A stretch of 64,000 nt of DNA from Sphingobium lactosutens (GTDB lineage: Bacteria > Pseudomonadota > Alphaproteobacteria > Sphingomonadales > Sphingomonadaceae), in assembly GCF_013393185.1 (NCBI RefSeq), contig NZ_QJQX01000078.1:61163-125162 (forward strand). The letters are read 5' to 3'. Position numbers and translations under genes: made by a program. The number at the start of each line of letters is the position of its first letter. Position 1 is the first letter of the stretch. The notes beneath the pieces are model-generated. The model was not told where the DNA came from. It saw nothing but the letters and a program-made list of their open reading frames with translations, and made no database searches. Below are positions 1-7,532 of the stretch, piece after piece.

Positions 1-2
1 AG

Positions 3-278
3 AAGGTAGAGCTATTCCGTGATGCCCTGACCCATGCAGGAAGACCGGATGACAGCGTCCAAATGGAGAATATCATCTTCCTGGGCAATACGATCGGTGG
101 CCCTATGCGAGGAGCCGATGACGCCGTGAAGGATGCTGAAATCTGGCGTCATGCCGGCGCCGCGGGGGTGGCGATCCACAGCATGGGCATGGGCCTGAAA
201 GGCGTAGAGCAGCATCTGCGGCTGTTCGAGAACATTGCCGGAATGATGGGGATGCCGTCGCGCCCGGCTTCAGATTGA
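3..278 (+). CDS. LLM-class (luciferase-like) F420-dependent oxidoreductase, C-terminal fragment
   Basis: The frame is open from the first base, so only the last 91 codons of the gene are present and its start lies left of the window. The fragment reads like the C-terminal end of a luciferase-like monooxygenase of the F420-dependent type: a helix and strand ending in NIIFLGNTIGG, then DAEIWRHAGAAGVAIHSMG and a final helix VEQHLRLFENIAG. Known members carry out hydride transfer with reduced F420 (some with FMN) on a TIM barrel. The cofactor-binding N-terminal part is not visible, so F420 rather than FMN use is inferred, helped by the Ddn-like gene and fbiC/fno elsewhere in the window. Its last 9 bases overlap the convergent GntR gene. 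Confidence 0.6.
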   Translation, partial: KVELFRDALTHAGRPDDSVQMENIIFLGNTIGGPMRGADDAVKDAEIWRHAGAAGVAIHSMGMGLKGVEQHLRLFENIAGMMGMPSRPASD

Positions 279-1010
279 CAGCGGACGACCGTCCATCCTG
301 GAGCGCTCGACAAAGCCTCGATCCACGCGATAATCATTCAGCACCTTGCGCGCCTGCTTCAGCAGAATCTTGATCGCCTTACCTTCATCGCCATTCTTGA
401 TGGCCTGCGCCATCTGAAGATATTTGGGCGCCCCCGCATTGATTGCGCGGTGCCCCAGGATCATCACGACCGAGCGGGTATAATGATTCATCCGAGTCCG
501 GCTGGCCACATCGGCAAGATAGCGGTTGCCGCAGGAGCGGATGATATGCGCATGGAAGCGGTTGATTTCGCGCATGGTTGCCGCGGCATCCATGCCCTTG
601 CCCCTTTGTTCGATGCGCCGTGCGATTCCGATCAAATCGTCGGCCAGTTCCTCGTGCGCGCCTTCGACGACAAGCCGTTCCATGGCACAGGCCGACATCC
701 ATGTAAGTAGTTCAAATCGTTCTAGAATTTCGTCCGGTTCCACGAGACGCACGCGGGCGCTCCGGTTCGGCACCAACTCCAATATGCCCTCACCCGCCAG
801 AATGCGGATGGCCTCCCGGACCGGGACTCGCCCAATGGAAAGGGCGGCGCCGACTTCCGGTTCGCTGATTGCGTCACCTGGGCGCAGCAATCCCCGGCCG
901 ATCAACGCATCGATATGCTGGATGGCCTGTACTACAAGCGCGCTCGAACCGGTCTTCTTGCCGGCCCCACCCCGCCCCTCCGACGTTTCTTCCGCTACCG
1001 CTCCGATCAT
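270..1010 (-). CDS. GntR-family (FadR/FCD type) transcriptional regulator
   Basis: A 246-residue protein with an N-terminal winged helix (residues about 20-85, including GRVPVREAIRILAGEGILEL, the usual GntR recognition-helix region) and an all-alpha C-terminal FCD-type ligand domain with metal-site-like residues in NRFHAHIIRSCGN. The longest open frame begins at 1244, but the extra 78 residues do not resemble the family, so ATG at 1010 was chosen; it gives the usual FCD regulator length. The gene is divergent from the crotonase at 1233. The spacer holds two TCGTATACGA-like palindromes (1077-1086 and 1098-1107), which fit the FCD-type consensus, so autoregulation and control of the neighbouring operon are likely. 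The ligand is unknown, probably a CoA ester or carboxylic acid. Confidence 0.85.
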   Translation of the reverse strand: MIGAVAEETSEGRGGAGKKTGSSALVVQAIQHIDALIGRGLLRPGDAISEPEVGAALSIGRVPVREAIRILAGEGILELVPNRSARVRLVEPDEILERFELLTWMSACAMERLVVEGAHEELADDLIGIARRIEQRGKGMDAAATMREINRFHAHIIRSCGNRYLADVASRTRMNHYTRSVVMILGHRAINAGAPKYLQMAQAIKNGDEGKAIKILLKQARKVLNDYRVDRGFVERSRMDGRPLSI

Positions 1011-1076
1011 CTGCTTTCCAATATACCTTACAATCAACCCTGTACCACGGGCTTTATGAGAAATCACCACAGTAAT

Positions 1077-1107
1077 TTGTATACGATACAGCTTCCGTCG
1101 AATACGA
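1077..1107. promoter_or_regulatory. Candidate GntR operator pair
   Basis: Two close copies of a 10-bp palindrome, TTGTATACGA (1077-1086) and TCGAATACGA (1098-1107), lie 21 bp apart centre to centre in the 222-bp spacer between the divergent GntR gene and the crotonase gene. The spacing of two helical turns suits two dimers on one face. FCD-type GntR regulators typically bind GT(N)nAC palindromes. The same motif recurs at 15363-15372 and 15507-15516. Confidence 0.55.
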
Positions 1108-1232
1108 AATTCGTTGACATACATGGTCAGTAACGCAACAATATGTTGGCGCACAATAACATGATGGGAGAGGGACCGATTCACCTCGGCCACCCCCCCT
1201 CTTATGACGCCTGCCAGGGGACCGAAATAGAG

Positions 1233-2078
1233 ATGACAAGCCATCTGATCCTCGAAGAGCGCCCGGAAGGCGGGATTGCTCGAGTGATCCTGAATCGCCC
1301 CGAGGCACGTAACGCCCAGAATCTGCCGCTGCTCTATGCGCTGGACGACGCTTTTTCGCGTGCGATGGCCGATCCAGCGGTGCGAGTCGTCCTTTTGGAG
1401 GCGGCGGGACCGGATTTTTCATCCGGCCATGACCTGCGCCAGTCCCTCGACATGGCGGAAGGTGCATCTTTCCGCGGTGCCTCTCACAATGATCTGGTGC
1501 ATGAGCCCAACGGCCTTGGTTATATGGCGCGTGAGGAAGAAGTGTATCTCGGCCTCTGCCGCAAATGGCGCGACCTGCCCAAGCCGACGATTGCTGCCGT
1601 GCAGGGTCGCTGCATCGCGGGGGGGCTGATGCTGGCCTGGGTGTGCGACCTGATCGTCGCGGCCGAGGATGCGCTGTTCATCGACCCCGTCGTGGCGATG
1701 GGCGTCAGCGGCGTTGAGTGGTTTGCGCACCCCTGGGAACTGGGGGCGCGCAAGGCGAAGGAAATGCTGTTCACCGGTGATGCCATCGATGCGCGGGAAG
1801 CGCTGTCGCGCGGCATGGTCAATCATGTCGTGCCACGCCACTCCCTGTCCGACTTCGCCCTGGATATGGCCCGGCGCATCGCGACCAGGCCGCCCCATGC
1901 GCTCGCTGCCGTCAAGAAGGCGGTCAACGAAACTCTGGACATCCAGGGACAGCGCACCGCCATCGAGCTGGCGTTCCGCATCCATCACCTGACCCATTAT
2001 CACAATATGCAACAGCATGGCATGCTGGGCGATCCATCGGGGACGCCCGGCGCCAAGCCCGTTCTTCCCAGGAAATGA
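1233..2078 (+). CDS. Crotonase-superfamily protein (enoyl-CoA hydratase/isomerase-like)
   Basis: A 281-residue crotonase fold protein: ILNRPEARNAQ near the N-terminus, oxyanion-hole strand FSSGHDLRQ, and the second oxyanion segment CIAGGLMLAWVCDL. The two glutamates that hydrate the double bond in classical enoyl-CoA hydratase are not conserved: the position in GGxxE reads Met (GGLMLAW) and the PE position reads PV (FIDPVVAMG). The fold should still bind a CoA ester, but the reaction may be isomerisation, hydrolysis or C-C cleavage rather than hydration. ATG 1233 was preferred to 1143 because homology begins at MTSHLILEERP. It is the first gene of a co-directional run reaching 9173 and is divergent from the GntR regulator. 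Confidence 0.8.
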   Translation: MTSHLILEERPEGGIARVILNRPEARNAQNLPLLYALDDAFSRAMADPAVRVVLLEAAGPDFSSGHDLRQSLDMAEGASFRGASHNDLVHEPNGLGYMAREEEVYLGLCRKWRDLPKPTIAAVQGRCIAGGLMLAWVCDLIVAAEDALFIDPVVAMGVSGVEWFAHPWELGARKAKEMLFTGDAIDAREALSRGMVNHVVPRHSLSDFALDMARRIATRPPHALAAVKKAVNETLDIQGQRTAIELAFRIHHLTHYHNMQQHGMLGDPSGTPGAKPVLPRK

Positions 2079-2090
2079 GCAGAAATAATA

Positions 2091-3206
2091 ATGAGTAACG
2101 ACCTGATCCTCAGCCCGTCGGACGAATATTTCACGCACCAGATTCCGTTGCCCCATCATGTGGTGGGAACCAGTGATCCGAATTGGCGGGAACGCTACTG
2201 GTTTTCCATTCACGACACACAGGCGCAGGATTTTGTCCTTTCGGCCGGCTTTGGCAAATACCCCAATCGTGATGTGATGGACGGCTTTGCCATCGCGGCC
2301 AAGGGCGACACGCAGCGCAACCTGCGCTGTTCGCGCCAACTGACGCCCCATTTCCATGATGTGGCCGTCGGGCCATTTTCGGTCGAGGTGATCAAGCCGC
2401 TGGAATTGCTGCGGCTCAAACTGGACCCCAATGATAGCGGCATCGCCTATGACCTGACCTGGGAAGCATCGGCGCCGCCCGCGCTGGAAGGCCGGCATTT
2501 CGAGATCAATCGTAACCGCGTGAGCCATGACCTGGTCCGCTATGTTCAGACGGGCCGCCTAAACGGCGAGGTGACTTTTGGCGACGAGCGCTTAACCGTA
2601 ACGCCGGATCGCTGGTGGGGCGTGCGCGATCACAGCTGGGGCATGCGGCCGATGTCCGCCGTGCCCGGCGACCCGCCGGTGGCGTCGGTCCAGTGGAACT
2701 TCCTCGGCTTTATCCCGATCCAGTTTCCGAGCTTCTCGATCCACGTCTATCTGTTTGAATCCCAACCCGGACGCCCCACGCACCTGTCCGCATCGATCAT
2801 GCGCCCCACCGGTGCCGAAGTTCATGACGATGAGATCCGCGGTGTCACGCACGATTTCGAGTGGGTCCACGACGCACCGATCCAGACGCTGGTCGGCGGC
2901 CGCATCACCATCGACTTCTTCGACAAGCCCGCGCTAGAAATCGATGTCAGGGCATGCCCCGGCCGCGCCTTCCTGAAGGGCGGCGGCTATGGCAGCACGC
3001 AGGGCAAATGGTTCGGCGAAAGCCATGCCGAACAGGAAAAATATGACCTGACGGACAAGGCTCTGTTACGGGATTATAATTCCCATTCCAGCGATCATCT
3101 GATCGAGGCACGCTGCAATGGCGAAACCGGCTATGGCATCATCGAATATATGATCCGACGCGGTTATGGCAAATATGCCGAAGCGCACCGCTCCCGGAAA
3201 GCCTGA
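2091..3206 (+). CDS. CrtC/AttH-like beta-barrel protein of unknown function
   Basis: A 371-residue soluble protein without signal peptide or membrane segment. The tryptophan- and aspartate-rich middle (TPDRWWGVRDHSWGMRP, residues about 165-185) recalls the hydroxyneurosporene synthase (CrtC)/AttH lipocalin-like fold and DUF7064-type proteins that accompany phosphotransferase and acyl-CoA dehydrogenase genes. In CrtC this fold hydrates isolated double bonds. Here a role in hydrating or binding a hydrophobic substrate is only a guess. It starts 12 bp after the crotonase and ends 1 bp before the next kinase-like gene, so it is surely in the same operon. The family call is from remembered motif similarity and is not firm. 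Confidence 0.45.
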   Translation: MSNDLILSPSDEYFTHQIPLPHHVVGTSDPNWRERYWFSIHDTQAQDFVLSAGFGKYPNRDVMDGFAIAAKGDTQRNLRCSRQLTPHFHDVAVGPFSVEVIKPLELLRLKLDPNDSGIAYDLTWEASAPPALEGRHFEINRNRVSHDLVRYVQTGRLNGEVTFGDERLTVTPDRWWGVRDHSWGMRPMSAVPGDPPVASVQWNFLGFIPIQFPSFSIHVYLFESQPGRPTHLSASIMRPTGAEVHDDEIRGVTHDFEWVHDAPIQTLVGGRITIDFFDKPALEIDVRACPGRAFLKGGGYGSTQGKWFGESHAEQEKYDLTDKALLRDYNSHSSDHLIEARCNGETGYGIIEYMIRRGYGKYAEAHRSRKA

Positions 3207-3207
3207 C

Positions 3208-4242
3208 ATGGACGAACGGGAAATCATCGACGGCATCGCAACGCTGGCACGCAGCAATGGCGTGTCGGGTCCGGTGGAGATCAAGGCGCTCAAACGCGTC
3301 CGGGGCGGCAATTCATCGGAAATCTGGGCGTTCGACGGCAACTGGTCGGAAAATGGCGCGTACGTCGCTCGCCCGCTCATCCTGCGCAGCGGCGCGGACA
3401 ATGAATTTTCCTTTGGCGGACGCGATATGGAATATCGGGTACTCAAGGCGCTCGAGCGTTCGGACGTCAAGGTGCCGCGCATCTACTGGTTCGATCCGGC
3501 AGGAACGCATTTCGGTCGCCAGACGATGGTTATGGAACGCAGCCCCGGCATCGCCGAGCGGCTGGTGATGACCGACCGGAACGGACTGGGCCTGGATCAG
3601 TCGGCCCGTGTCGCACTGGGCCAGGAAATCATCGATCTGCTGGGCCGCATTCACGCCTTCGAGGCAGCGCCGGGCGAACTGGATAGTCCCACCGATCAGG
3701 CGCATCCCGCCGCCGACCGCCTGCGCGCGCATGATCAGGCGATCGAAAAGCTTGAACTGGAGCCGATGGTCGAATTGCGCATTGCCTCATGGTGGCTCTG
3801 GAAGAACCTACCGCCGCCGCCTGAACGGCTGACGATCGTGCATGGCGACTATCGACCGGCCAACATGCTGGTCGAAAAGGGTCGCGTCACCGCCATTTTG
3901 GACTGGGAATTTACCAGTCTGGGCGATCCGCTTGAGGACCTTGGATGGTATCTCACGCCCTACTATGCGAAGGAACATCTGATCCCCGGCGCCTTGTCCT
4001 ATGACGATGTCATAGCACGCTACGAGCAGGCGACCGGAACGGTGGTAAACCGGGCCGCCGTCCGCTTCTGGGGTGTCTTCGCGATCTACAAGCTCGCCTA
4101 CATGACCATCGCGGCCCTGCGCTGGATGGCGGAGGGCGATGCCAGCCGCATGACCAGTTCGGGCCGTTTCATCTTGAAACCGCTACTGGCGGCGATCGCC
4201 GACGCAACCAGTGACAATCGCAGCGAGGACGGTGCGCGATGA
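3208..4242 (+). CDS. APH-family phosphotransferase (ACAD10/11-type small-molecule kinase)
   Basis: A 344-residue aminoglycoside-phosphotransferase-fold kinase. It has the catalytic loop HGDYRPANML (residues about 211-220) and the metal-binding aspartate in ILDWEFTSLGDPLEDLGWY; the N-lobe has a GGNSSEIW nucleotide-loop segment. Relatives next to acyl-CoA dehydrogenases, including mammalian ACAD10/ACAD11, are reported to phosphorylate 4-hydroxyacyl-CoAs so that the hydroxyl can be eliminated. That role fits here, because a DUF6285-like gene and a double acyl-CoA dehydrogenase follow directly. ATG 3208 was chosen over 3166 because it follows the upstream stop by one base and begins at conserved sequence. 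Antibiotic resistance is unlikely in this context. Confidence 0.8.
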   Translation: MDEREIIDGIATLARSNGVSGPVEIKALKRVRGGNSSEIWAFDGNWSENGAYVARPLILRSGADNEFSFGGRDMEYRVLKALERSDVKVPRIYWFDPAGTHFGRQTMVMERSPGIAERLVMTDRNGLGLDQSARVALGQEIIDLLGRIHAFEAAPGELDSPTDQAHPAADRLRAHDQAIEKLELEPMVELRIASWWLWKNLPPPPERLTIVHGDYRPANMLVEKGRVTAILDWEFTSLGDPLEDLGWYLTPYYAKEHLIPGALSYDDVIARYEQATGTVVNRAAVRFWGVFAIYKLAYMTIAALRWMAEGDASRMTSSGRFILKPLLAAIADATSDNRSEDGAR

Positions 4243-4697
4243 GACCGACCCCGGAAGAAATCATCGCCAGCGCGCGCACCCTGATGAAAGATCATGTCGC
4301 GCCCGAACTTTCATCGGAAGCGCAGGCCCATTTCCGCAGGGTCATGTCCGCCTTGAGAAACGGCCGCTGGAACGAGACCGCCTTCGACCTTTTGCATGAG
4401 AATGAAGCTCTGGCGGCTTTGATCCACGCCTGCCTTGACCAGCACGGCAGGAGCCTGCCTGAATCGCTGATCGGCCAGTTGCGCTCGGCGTCAGAAAGAC
4501 AGGCAGCGGGCACGCCGCGCAGCTTCGCCGAAGCCAATGCCGTCAATCACGCTCTGCGGAAGGCCCTGACCGGGCTGATCGAGGCGATGCGCGACGGGCA
4601 AGTCCCAGATGATGCGGCGCTGGGCAGTCTTATCGTCGCCGTGTCGCTCGGCTTGCAGGACAGGCCGCAACCGGATGACGTCCAGAAAGAAAGATGA
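4239..4697 (+). CDS. DUF6285-like small helical protein
   Basis: A 152-residue, predicted all-helical protein beginning MRPTPEEIIASARTLMKDHV, the pattern of DUF6285 proteins. Its start overlaps the kinase stop (ATGA), implying translational coupling, and the next gene is an acyl-CoA dehydrogenase fusion. A second stand-alone copy (27582-28091) also follows a kinase-like gene, and two other kinases in the window carry a comparable helical N-terminal extension. This recurrent pairing suggests it is a subunit or regulator of the kinase. No catalytic residues can be proposed. Confidence 0.6.
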   Translation: MRPTPEEIIASARTLMKDHVAPELSSEAQAHFRRVMSALRNGRWNETAFDLLHENEALAALIHACLDQHGRSLPESLIGQLRSASERQAAGTPRSFAEANAVNHALRKALTGLIEAMRDGQVPDDAALGSLIVAVSLGLQDRPQPDDVQKER

Positions 4698-4706
4698 ATT
4701 TCTACA

Positions 4707-7040
4707 GTGCTTACGCTCACCCCTGAACAAATTCTGCTCAAGGACATGGTCGGCGACTATGTGCGCGCGCGCCATGGGGAGGCCGGCGCGACGTGGACCG
4801 CGACCGGCTGGCGCAGCTTGGCGCAGGACCTCGGCATTGTCGGCGCGGCGTTCCCGGAGGCGCTGGGCGGCGCCGGCGGAACGCTGCTGGATGCCATGGT
4901 CGTCATGGAAGCATTTGGCGAACATCGCCTTGTCCAGCCCTATGCCGAAGTCCTGATGGCGGGCCGCCTGCTTGCCCTGTCGACCCATCCTACGCACCAC
5001 GCGCTGATTGCTGAACTGGCCGCAGGCGAGCGGGTCATCGTTCCCGCTGTGCAGGAACGCAGGGCAACCGATCGCCTTGCCGCTATCCAGACGATCGCCC
5101 ACGCCGACGAAGAAGGCAGCTACCAGCTTTCGGGCGCGAAGATCATGGTCGGGGGCGCGCCCTGGGCCAGCCATCTGCTGATCCCGGCGCTGACCGGTCC
5201 GGAAAGCCTTTCCCTGTTTCTGGTGGAAAGCGACCGGGCAGGCATCGCCTTAAAGCCTTGCCGCACCGTCGACGGTTACGACGCCGCCGACATCATCCTG
5301 AACGAGGTCCGGGTCAGCATCGAGGATAGGGTCGGCCCGGCGGGCGAAGCGCTGGCCCTCATCCAACGGGCGCGGGACGAGGGCGCGGCGGCCTTCTGCG
5401 CCGAGGCGGTCGGGCTGATGCGCGGCATGATCGATCAGACGACAGCCTATCTGCGCGAGCGACATCAGTTCGGCAAACCGCTCGCCTCCTTCCAGGTACT
5501 TCAGCACCGGCTCGTCACCATGCAATTGCTGATGGAGCATTCCGCGTCACTGACCTTCGGCGCGACGCTGGCGCTTGAGCAGGGGGATAGGGCAGCGGCT
5601 CAGATCGTCTCAGCCGCCAAAGCCTATGTCGGCGACGCGCTGCGAGATGTCGGCACGGACGCGATCCAGATGCATGGTGCGATCGGCCTGATGGCCGAAA
5701 CCCCGATCTCCAGCTTTTTCTGCCGATCGCTGGCCCTGCAGGAACGTTGCGGATCGACCGAGCATCATCTGCGGCGCTTTGCCGAAACGCTGGGGGAAAC
5801 TCTGCACAATCATGCCGTCGACATCGTCGCGAGGATCGTCGGCGAGGCTCAGGAGGACAGACGATTTCGGGAGGAGGTTCGCGCCTTCCTGAACGAGGCG
5901 CTGACCCCCGATCTGCGCGCCAAAGCCCAGGGCGAAGTGGGCGCCTTCGCCACCCCGCGCGCCAGCACCGAGTGGCAGCGCAAGCTTCATGCAAAAGGCT
6001 GGGTAGCGCCATCATGGCCGCTCGCTTTTGGCGGTACCGGCTGGACGCCCCGGCAAAGGCAGATTTTTGAGGCCGAATGCGCGCTGGCGGGCGCACCCCG
6101 ATTGCCCGCCATGGGATTGCAGATGTGCGGCCCCGTATTGATGCGCTTCGGCACGGCGGAGCAGCAAAGCCACTTTCTGCCGCGCATCCTGTCCTGCGAA
6201 GATTATTGGTGCCAGGGCTATTCGGAAACGACCTCCGGCTCGGACCTCGCATCATTGCAATTGCGCGCGGTGCGGGATGGTGACGACTATATATTGAACG
6301 GCTCCAAGATCTGGACGACCTTCGCCCAGTTCGCCAACTGGATATTCCTGCTTGTCCGCACGTCCACGGAAGGAAAACCGCAGGCGGGCATCACCTTCCT
6401 GCTCGCGCCGATGGACAGTCCCGGCATCACGGTTCGCCCCCTGATATCGATGTCGGGCGAACATGAAGTCAATCAGGTCTTCTTCGACGACGTGCGCATA
6501 CCCGTGGCCCATCGGGTGGGCGATGAGAATGAAGGCTGGCGCATCGCCAAATATTTGCTCGAATTCGAGCGGGGCGTAGGCCATCAGGTTCCTGCGCTGT
6601 CGGTGGAACTCAGCCGGCTGCGGGAGATTGCCCTGGCGGAAATGTCCGAAAGCGGAGCGCCGCTCTGGGAAGACCCGATCTTCCGTAGGACATTCGCGAA
6701 GCTGGAAATTGCCACGCTCGCCGCACGCCTGACCGAGGAACGGTTGATCTATTCGCGCGCCGAGGGTGATTCAGCCGGTGACGGCAACGCCGCCCTGATG
6801 AAACTGACCTGGAGCGAGTTGGCGCAGGCGATCGAACAATGCTCGGTCGAAGCCATTGGCCCCTATGCGGCTATCGATCAGGAGGCTTTTTTCCGCAGCT
6901 TTGACGATGATCGGATTATCGGACCGGTGCATGGAGCAACAGTCACCAGGCGATATCTGAATGACCGGGTAATGACGATCGCGGGCGGATCGAACGAGGT
7001 CCTGCGCAATATTTTGGCGCGCGTGACAATCGGCGCATAG
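4707..7040 (+). CDS. Tandem double acyl-CoA dehydrogenase (fused FadE-like pair)
   Basis: A 777-residue protein made of two acyl-CoA dehydrogenase units, roughly residues 1-375 and 385-777. The first half contains RERHQFGKPLASFQVLQHRL and DAIQMHGAIGLMAE; the second has the FAD/substrate motifs CQGYSETTSGSDLASLQ and GSKIWTTFAQFANW and ends GGSNEVLRNILARV. Single enzymes are about 380 residues. Actinobacterial sterol-ring and side-chain FadE enzymes are alpha2beta2 pairs of adjacent genes, so a fused pair could form the same pseudo-tetramer for bulky CoA esters. GTG at 4707 is the only reasonable start, 9 bp after the previous stop, with a weak purine-rich ribosome site. It would act after the kinase on the same CoA thioester. 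Confidence 0.85.
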   Translation: MLTLTPEQILLKDMVGDYVRARHGEAGATWTATGWRSLAQDLGIVGAAFPEALGGAGGTLLDAMVVMEAFGEHRLVQPYAEVLMAGRLLALSTHPTHHALIAELAAGERVIVPAVQERRATDRLAAIQTIAHADEEGSYQLSGAKIMVGGAPWASHLLIPALTGPESLSLFLVESDRAGIALKPCRTVDGYDAADIILNEVRVSIEDRVGPAGEALALIQRARDEGAAAFCAEAVGLMRGMIDQTTAYLRERHQFGKPLASFQVLQHRLVTMQLLMEHSASLTFGATLALEQGDRAAAQIVSAAKAYVGDALRDVGTDAIQMHGAIGLMAETPISSFFCRSLALQERCGSTEHHLRRFAETLGETLHNHAVDIVARIVGEAQEDRRFREEVRAFLNEALTPDLRAKAQGEVGAFATPRASTEWQRKLHAKGWVAPSWPLAFGGTGWTPRQRQIFEAECALAGAPRLPAMGLQMCGPVLMRFGTAEQQSHFLPRILSCEDYWCQGYSETTSGSDLASLQLRAVRDGDDYILNGSKIWTTFAQFANWIFLLVRTSTEGKPQAGITFLLAPMDSPGITVRPLISMSGEHEVNQVFFDDVRIPVAHRVGDENEGWRIAKYLLEFERGVGHQVPALSVELSRLREIALAEMSESGAPLWEDPIFRRTFAKLEIATLAARLTEERLIYSRAEGDSAGDGNAALMKLTWSELAQAIEQCSVEAIGPYAAIDQEAFFRSFDDDRIIGPVHGATVTRRYLNDRVMTIAGGSNEVLRNILARVTIGA

Positions 7041-7050
7041 GAGAGGAAGC

Positions 7051-7530
7051 ATGGCGGTTGATCGGATGAAGGCACTGCCGGAGGATATCCAGAAGCATCT
7101 GGCCGCGCATGTCGAATTGTACCAGCGCGATCCGGAGCGCGCGCATATATGGGATTCGTCGGTCATCGGCGTACCGGGGCCGGTGAAGACGCTATTGCTG
7201 CGAACCAAAGGCCGAAAGTCAGGCGATGACCGCTATGTCACGCTGCAATATTTCCGTCCTGAGAACCTCTATGTGATTGTGGGCTCCAAGGGCGGGGTGG
7301 CGGACCATCCCGCATGGTTCCTCAACCTGCTGGACGAGCCCCGATGCCATATGCAGGTCGGCGCTTTTTCCTCCGACGCTGTGGCGCGGGTGGCGAAAGG
7401 CGACGAGCGCGACCGGCTATGGGCGATGGTCAGCGAGGAGCAACCACAATATCGACGCTATCAGGCGCGGACGAGCCGCGAAATCCCGATAATCGTCCTG
7501 AACCCGACCGCTTCGAAGACGGCGTCCTGA
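7051..7530 (+). CDS. Ddn-like deazaflavin (F420)-dependent nitroreductase/quinone reductase family protein
   Basis: A 159-residue split-beta-barrel protein with the Ddn-family signature: LLLRTKGRKSGDDRYVTLQYF, then VGSKGGVADHPAWFLNLLDEP and the C-terminal TSREIPIIVLNP. In Mycobacterium tuberculosis Ddn, the equivalent GRKSG and SKGG segments bind the F420 phosphate and deazaflavin, and the enzyme reduces quinones and nitroimidazoles. A good ribosome site (GGAGAGGAAGC) precedes ATG 7051, and the CoA synthetase follows by 2 bp. Some family members bind other flavins or heme breakdown products, so cofactor use needs testing, but fbiC and fno in this window make F420 plausible. The family is mainly actinobacterial. 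Confidence 0.8.
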   Translation: MAVDRMKALPEDIQKHLAAHVELYQRDPERAHIWDSSVIGVPGPVKTLLLRTKGRKSGDDRYVTLQYFRPENLYVIVGSKGGVADHPAWFLNLLDEPRCHMQVGAFSSDAVARVAKGDERDRLWAMVSEEQPQYRRYQARTSREIPIIVLNPTASKTAS

Positions 7531-7532
7531 AC

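Noticed and set aside
1419..2528. A 369-residue minus-strand frame opposite the crotonase and CrtC-like genes
   Set aside because: Shadow frame covering parts of two well-supported genes on the other strand.
3208..4242. Aminoglycoside resistance gene
   Set aside because: The APH fold is present, but the tight coupling to acyl-CoA dehydrogenase and DUF6285-like genes points to a catabolic kinase.
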